A program made the position numbers and the translations under genes. Under the pieces are notes generated by a model that was not told where the DNA came from, did no database searches, and saw only the letters and a program-made list of their open reading frames with translations. Shown piece by piece: positions 56,754-64,000 of a stretch of 64,000 bases of DNA (the first letter of the stretch is position 1; the number at the start of each line of letters is the position of its first letter). The stretch is from Calendula officinalis (Eukaryota > Streptophyta > Magnoliopsida > Asterales > Asteraceae), in contig OY970824.1 of NCBI GenBank assembly GCA_963853835.1, forward strand, positions 71,248,372 through 71,312,371. Reading direction: 5' to 3'.

Positions 56754-57280
56754 TAGTATAACGTACCTAGGCTAGTTAGTTAATTTACTGATCAGTTAGA
56801 TGAAGCTTAGTTAAGTTTGCTATGTGGTTATTATGATTTTATGCTATGTGTGTTGATTTATAATGTTATGATTTACTTCACATGATAATGAAGCTTAATG
56901 GTTTAGTCAAGTCATATAGAGACCCTCTCAATCATACTTGTATGGTTGATGCTATACTTAGTGTGTTGACAAAACAATTTAGCATATGCGTATTTTCCAA
57001 CTTGGGGTGTTAAATTGATGCACTAGTATATGACATATTCTCATGGACCGAATTGGGATGTTGGGTTGTTAAAGCACCATCACTACGAGGTTATTAAGTT
57101 TATATCCTTTATTACACGTTGATCATACCAATAATACGGGAGCGACATTTTTATGTTGAGTAGGTGTCTGGTGGCGTATAAATATTATATGTACTCATTC
57201 TCATACATCAATCATCATAACATGCATCCTATAATAATTACATAGTATAACTATCTAAGTGGATTTTTTCTAAGTAAATA
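56754..57280. other. AT-rich intergenic DNA
   Basis: No gene or complete element recognised. Confidence 0.5.
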
Positions 57281-57686
57281 TTTTCATAGATATTGTTTAT
57301 TTTAAAAATTAGTTTATTAGCTAAAAACCTTAAAACCCCAATCCAATCATTGTTTGTTATTTGTTCTTAGATAATACTCCCTCCGTCCCAAAAAAAAGTT
57401 TTCATTTCTCTTGAGCACAATGTTTTAGGAGATACTTAGTGGTGGGGTCCTTGATAATACTTTTGATTAAAATATAAGGTTTATTTTCATAGATATTGTT
57501 TATTTTAAAAATTAGTTTATTAGCTAAAAACCTTAAAACCCCAATCCAATCATTGTTTGTTACTTGTTTTTAGATAATACTCCCTCCGTCCCAAAAAAAA
57601 GTTTTCATTTCTCTTGAGCACAATGTTTTAGGAGATACTTAGTGGTGAGGTCCTTGGTAATATTTTTGATTAAAATATAAGGTTAG
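57281..57686. repeat. 203-bp direct tandem duplication of MITE end plus flank
   Basis: 57281-57483 and 57484-57686 are near-identical. Each has about 96 bp of flank followed by the left end of a Stowaway MITE (from 57377 and 57580). The first copy therefore carries only half a MITE. Confidence 0.85.
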
Positions 57687-57827
57687 ATTGGAGAGAGAAA
57701 GTGTTTTATTGGTGGAATCATTGGTAATAATATTATTAACTGGACCCCTCAAATTTGAGAAATGAGAACTTTTTTGTGAGATAAATTTTTAAGAAGAAAT
57801 GAGAACTTTTTTGTGGGACGGAGGGAG
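57580..57827. mobile_element. Stowaway MITE
   Basis: 248 bp with ends CTCCCTCCGTCCCAAAAAAA and TTTTTTGTGGGACGGAGGGAG, flanked by TA (57578-57579 and 57828-57829). A truncated left half precedes it at 57377-57483. Confidence 0.88.
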
Positions 57828-58067
57828 TAATTAAATAGCTCGGTAGAAGTAGCTCTTGTTTTCCCATGGGTTTGAGTATAAATTTGGTTTTACCATTAGC
57901 TTATACTATCATGTAGGATTGTGGGTACTCTTTAAACTCCTTACATGGAACCTAGTTTGTGCTTATCATAGACAAACTGACTTACAAGCCCATATTGTCA
58001 AGATATCTGAGGACTTAAAAGTTCAAATAAGATGCTATTTACCTAACTGATTTTAAAAGACTGTTTG

Positions 58068-58602
58068 ATATGCTGTAATTTTTCGTAATGGAATTCAATT
58101 ATGAAGGAATTGAACTTATTCAGAATTCAATTCCTTCGTAATTAAATTTCGTTACGCTTTTGGTTGCAAAATTTTTAGTTGTAATTCAAATCCATAATTA
58201 TGTATTTTTTTAATATTTTTAGATTTTTATTGTTTTTAGATTTTATTATTTATTATACATTTGTTTTATTTATTAATTATTTTTTTTTAAATAAATTTTT
58301 TAAATTTTTATAAATTTTTAAATTTTTTTTAAAATTTTTAAATTTTAATTTTTTTAATTTTTTTTGAACGATTATAAAGCCGGAAGCATACAAAATATAC
58401 AAATTTGTTAGTTCACTAAAGGAGCGTAATTGAATTCATATGGTGTTGGGAAGGATTTCAATTACAACGAATAACGTATTTCGGAATTACATAGGAGTTA
58501 AATTACGAAAGAAAAATTCATCCAAACATACCTGCGTAATGGAATTGAATTTCAATTACGAAGAATTATATAGGATTATATCAAAACAAACGACACCGAA
58601 GT
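58068..58602. repeat. Possible MITE with AATTCAATTACGAAG words
   Basis: The left side (GACTGTTTGATATGCTGTAAT) and the reverse complement of the right side (GTCGTTTGTTTTGATATAAT) are loosely alike. Both ends contain words of the type GGAATTGAATTNCGAAG around an AT-rich core. No target duplication was found. Confidence 0.4.
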
Positions 58603-59425
58603 TTAAGATAGCCAAGTTAAAAACTTTAAATTATGTCCTCAATAAAAACAATATAGATCTTCGTAATAAAAATAGAGACCTTCAAGAGATTTGTGATTCC
58701 TAGTACATAGACACAAGTTAGAAAAGTGGACAATTGAATTAGAAATATGAACAATTAAATTAGGGTGAAGGAAGTATTATATTTCACTTTTACTTGATTT
58801 TTTGCTCTTTTAAGTTATATGGCCCAGAGAACATATTGACATTCACTTTTATTTTTCGACAGCCATATATTCGACAGAAAATTGAATGAGTAATTGTACA
58901 TCAAATAATACTCTGTATATTTTATTTACACATTACATATATATCGAGACAGAATATCACGGCGTAATTTAAAGTACATTAAATTTGTCAAGGATACTTG
59001 GTCGCAAACGTTTCACGTTTACGGGCATATGGCATACCACACCATGGACTGACAAAATATTTCTTCAAATAAAATATTACATTAAATATTTAAAAAGGGT
59101 TGGTTATAATTCATAGTTAGTTAATTACACTTTATTGTTTTAGTCACATTTTATTCACGCATATAACGAAATATTTTAGATATTTTCAGGCCATGTGTGA
59201 TGGACCGTGCACCCCGCACCTCCTAAAGTCCGGACCCGATCATTATCCACCCTGCTTCTCTCCAAAATAGTCATTATTCTTGTTTTCCCAACAGCCGTGA
59301 GAAATAATCAGTTGGCAGGGGTAAAAAGTCGTCAGTCGCTTCACAAAGTCGTCGTGTGCTCGTCGCCATTGGCACGGTCAATTCCTTCATTTCGTCGGTA
59401 GGCGACTCATCCCCTGCACGACGAG
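58603..59425. other. Intergenic DNA, nothing recognised
   Basis: No gene supported. 59200-59420 is GC-richer with no recognisable product. Confidence 0.4.
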
Positions 59426-59737
59426 TAGGGGTGAGCATTTGGACCGAAAAAACCGAAACGAAAATCGACAGAAACCGAAACGAACCAAACCAAAACCGAT
59501 AACATGTTATCGGTTCAATTTCGGTTTTGAAAATTCGTCGTTTTCGGTTTCGGTTCTATCGGTTTCGGTTTTGGTTCGGTTCGGTTTTGAGAAAAGGATG
59601 AACATTTGGCCTAAAAAAACCGAACCAAAACCGAAACGAACCGATACCAAACCGAACCAAAACCGATAACATGTTATCATCGGTTTCGGTTCTATCGGTT
59701 CCGGTTTAGTTTGGTTTTTGTACCGAGCTCACCTCTA
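59426..59737. mobile_element. hAT-like MITE filled with a CGGTTT word
   Basis: Starts TAGGGGTGAGCA and ends GAGCTCACCTCTA. The flanks ACGACGAG and ACAAGGAG agree at 6 of 8 positions. The interior is almost wholly CGGTTT/AAACCG words with two copies of ATAACATGTTATC. Confidence 0.7.
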
Positions 59738-59882
59738 ACAAGGAGTTAGAATTGCCAAGTAGTTATGGAAACTCATCTTTTAACAAACAAGTGACACGTA
59801 TTGTTAGAATTGTCAACTAGTTATGGAAACTCATATTTTAACTGGTGGACCCCTCAATTTTTAAACTTTGATTACTTTAGAA

Positions 59883-59990
59883 GAACTATTAAGGTTATCG
59901 GATATGCATATGCTTCAGAAGGAGGAGAAGAGTACAAACAATGCTTTTGTGCGTGGTGATGTTATGGCTCGTTTGTACAATTGGCTCTAA
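59883..59990 (+). pseudogene. Possible last-exon fragment, unknown protein
   Basis: After an acceptor-like ATTACTTTAG (ending 59880) an open stretch of 35 codons reads ELLRLSDMHMLQKEEKSTNN and then AFVRGDVMARLYNWL before TAA. It looks like real protein sequence rather than chance, but I do not recognise the family and found no upstream exons. Confidence 0.25.
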
Positions 59991-60442
59991 AAAGCCTACG
60001 GAAACCTTTCTAGGAGATTATGTCAAGTTATTTTCCTTTCTGTCGATTATGTAACTTTAAGTTGGATTGAATGGATTTAAAACCCGCGTTCATCTCATAG
60101 ACTAATTAAATTGGGGTGCAAGATGTTAATGCAAACCGCCTTTAAGAAAAAGATGCATGTATTAGGTTTATATTATGCCTATGTGCATGTATCATTGTAT
60201 TGTAATTGATTCAAATCTGGAGATTGATATATTGTAGCAAATTACAATTATATATTTGGATTATGCAGTCAATTAACAATTATTTACATGAAAGTGTAGG
60301 ATTATATTCTAAAAGTCACCATATTCTAGTGTTTATATATATATAATAATTTATTATGTAGAATAAGGATCAAGAAAGAAGCATCCTTATTTGAAGAAGT
60401 TGAATAAGCAATGCATTTTCGTAAAATATACATGTACATACA

Positions 60443-60476
<34 letters not shown>

Positions 60477-60636
60477 CATATTCATACCATAGATATACAT
60501 ATGTTCATATTTATACCGTATATATGTATATATATACACCTGTATATATGGAATGCATATGCATTTTCGTAAATGAAAATGCAAGTTCCGACTAAAAATG
60601 CAAATTACGACTGAAAATGCAAGTTACGGAAAATGC

Positions 60637-60641
<5 letters not shown>

Positions 60642-60715
<74 letters not shown>
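60642..60715. repeat. (TA)n microsatellite, left of the TIR element
   Basis: About 37 uninterrupted TA repeats directly abutting the TIR. Confidence 0.95.
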
Positions 60716-62865
<2,150 letters not shown>

Positions 62866-62968
62866 ATGGTATGAATATATATGTATATATACATATATGT
62901 ATGTATATGTATACATATATGTATATTTTACGAAAATGCATTGCTTCTTCAACTTCTTCAAATAAGGA

Positions 62969-64000
62969 CCATTTTCTATTGATCCATACCCTTATTATGT
63001 ATGTTACACGAATGAGGATGCATGTTAGGGGACATGTATAGATGGTATACGTACAAATGAGTATAACATAGGAGACATGGCTACATTAATTTAGTTTATT
63101 CGACAGAAACCAACAACCTATATCATATGATTCCCAACAAACCTCATAAATAAGAGCCAACTTCCAACATTTGTATAGGGCAATGAGAGAAAGGGTGCCT
63201 GAATCTACCTGGAATTGAAGGTGGTTTTTGTCTCTAACCCATTATACAATACACAAGAATCTATGTCAAAATATGACATCCATGCATGCATGTGTATTTA
63301 CCATTTTACACGGTGTTAGTTCACTTGTTCATGATACATTATTTATATTCATAATATTCGATCTGCTTCTTATTAGCTTATCCATGTATAGTAAACGTGT
63401 AGGGATCCCTATTTAGGCTATCCGGAGAAAATAAAGTCGGACTCTGAAGTATGTGATATAATGGGTATTCCCATGATCGTTTCTAATTTTCTTTTCCATA
63501 ACCATCCTAAGTGAAGTTTGACTCCGATCTCTTACGAGACAAAGAGTGATGTAAACTAAAAAGGACGATAGTATAGATTGACCCGTTGATTTAAAGAATA
63601 TCGAGATAATCTAACAAAAAACACATTGATTTGAGAATACCGTAGAAATGGCCTTCAAAATCTGTTCAATAAGAAAAACTATTTTGGAGAGAAAAAAACT
63701 TAAATTTTGCAAAAACTTCAACCGGTTATTTCATTCCACAAAACACACTTTAAATATAGCTTAGAATTTCGAATGGACCTAAAATGACAAATGGGCTAAA
63801 AACTAGATCTAAACAAAGTTTGCAAAATTAAAAAAGAGGGTAAATGGGCCTAAACCGACACATGAGCCCGCTCCTATATCATTGAACCTGCATCAAAGAG
63901 TCTCATTTTCCACTTGCCACCTCATGATTTCATGCATGTATGGTAAAAGGTATTATGCCTTAATATTTCTAAGATGTTTAATCATTATGTTTTACACTTC
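62969..64000. other. AT-rich intergenic DNA, nothing recognised
   Basis: No gene or complete element seen up to the end of the window. Confidence 0.45.

Overview
The window is eukaryotic nuclear DNA from a flowering plant. It has intron-split genes with GT-AG borders, AT-rich intergenic DNA, LTR retrotransposons primed by initiator tRNA-Met, and Stowaway, hAT, CACTA, Helitron and SINE elements. The transposon mix and the unusual third ORF of the Copia element suggest an Asteraceae-like eudicot. That placement is inference; no marker here fixes the species.

Only one cellular locus is clear: a tandem pair of IAA-amino-acid hydrolase (ILR1/IAR3-like, peptidase M20D) genes on the + strand. Copy 1 (6729-8892) has five exons, all introns in phase 0, and gives a 445-residue protein with a signal peptide, all metal ligands and a C-terminal RDEL. 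Copy 2 (21905-23698) has the same exon structure, but a 7-bp deletion at the start of exon 3 makes it a pseudogene or an isoform dependent on a cryptic splice acceptor. A Sirevirus-like Copia element (9526-20982, minus) has inserted between them.

The rest is nested mobile DNA. Left to right: an hAT-like MITE (365-630); a tRNA-type SINE (2027-2267); a non-autonomous CACTA element (2589-4868) holding pieces of a glycosyltransferase gene; hydrolase copy 1; the Copia element; hydrolase copy 2; a Tekay-like Gypsy element (25097-38690, minus); more hAT and Stowaway MITEs (39764-43425); a candidate Helitron (43681-55428) carrying nicotinate phosphoribosyltransferase gene pieces and itself hit by a second, very young Gypsy element (46612-54674, minus); further MITEs; and finally a TIR element embedded in (TA)n inside a fold-back structure (60384-62968).

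The most striking object is a 4-kb array at 26006-30000 inside the left LTR of the first Gypsy element. It is built from a miniature LTR retrotransposon (TRIM: 173-bp LTR, 68-bp internal region) repeated in two head-to-head blocks. Both outer ends are the same LTR end, yet the whole is flanked by one perfect 5-bp target duplication. Each full LTR carries an exact plant snRNA-type upstream sequence element followed by a TATA box at nearly Pol III spacing. The Copia element is also odd: an octamer (CAGTAGTA) recurs about 31 times through LTRs, non-coding DNA and all ORFs, and its 1,137-codon 3' ORF is open while gag and pol are heavily broken.
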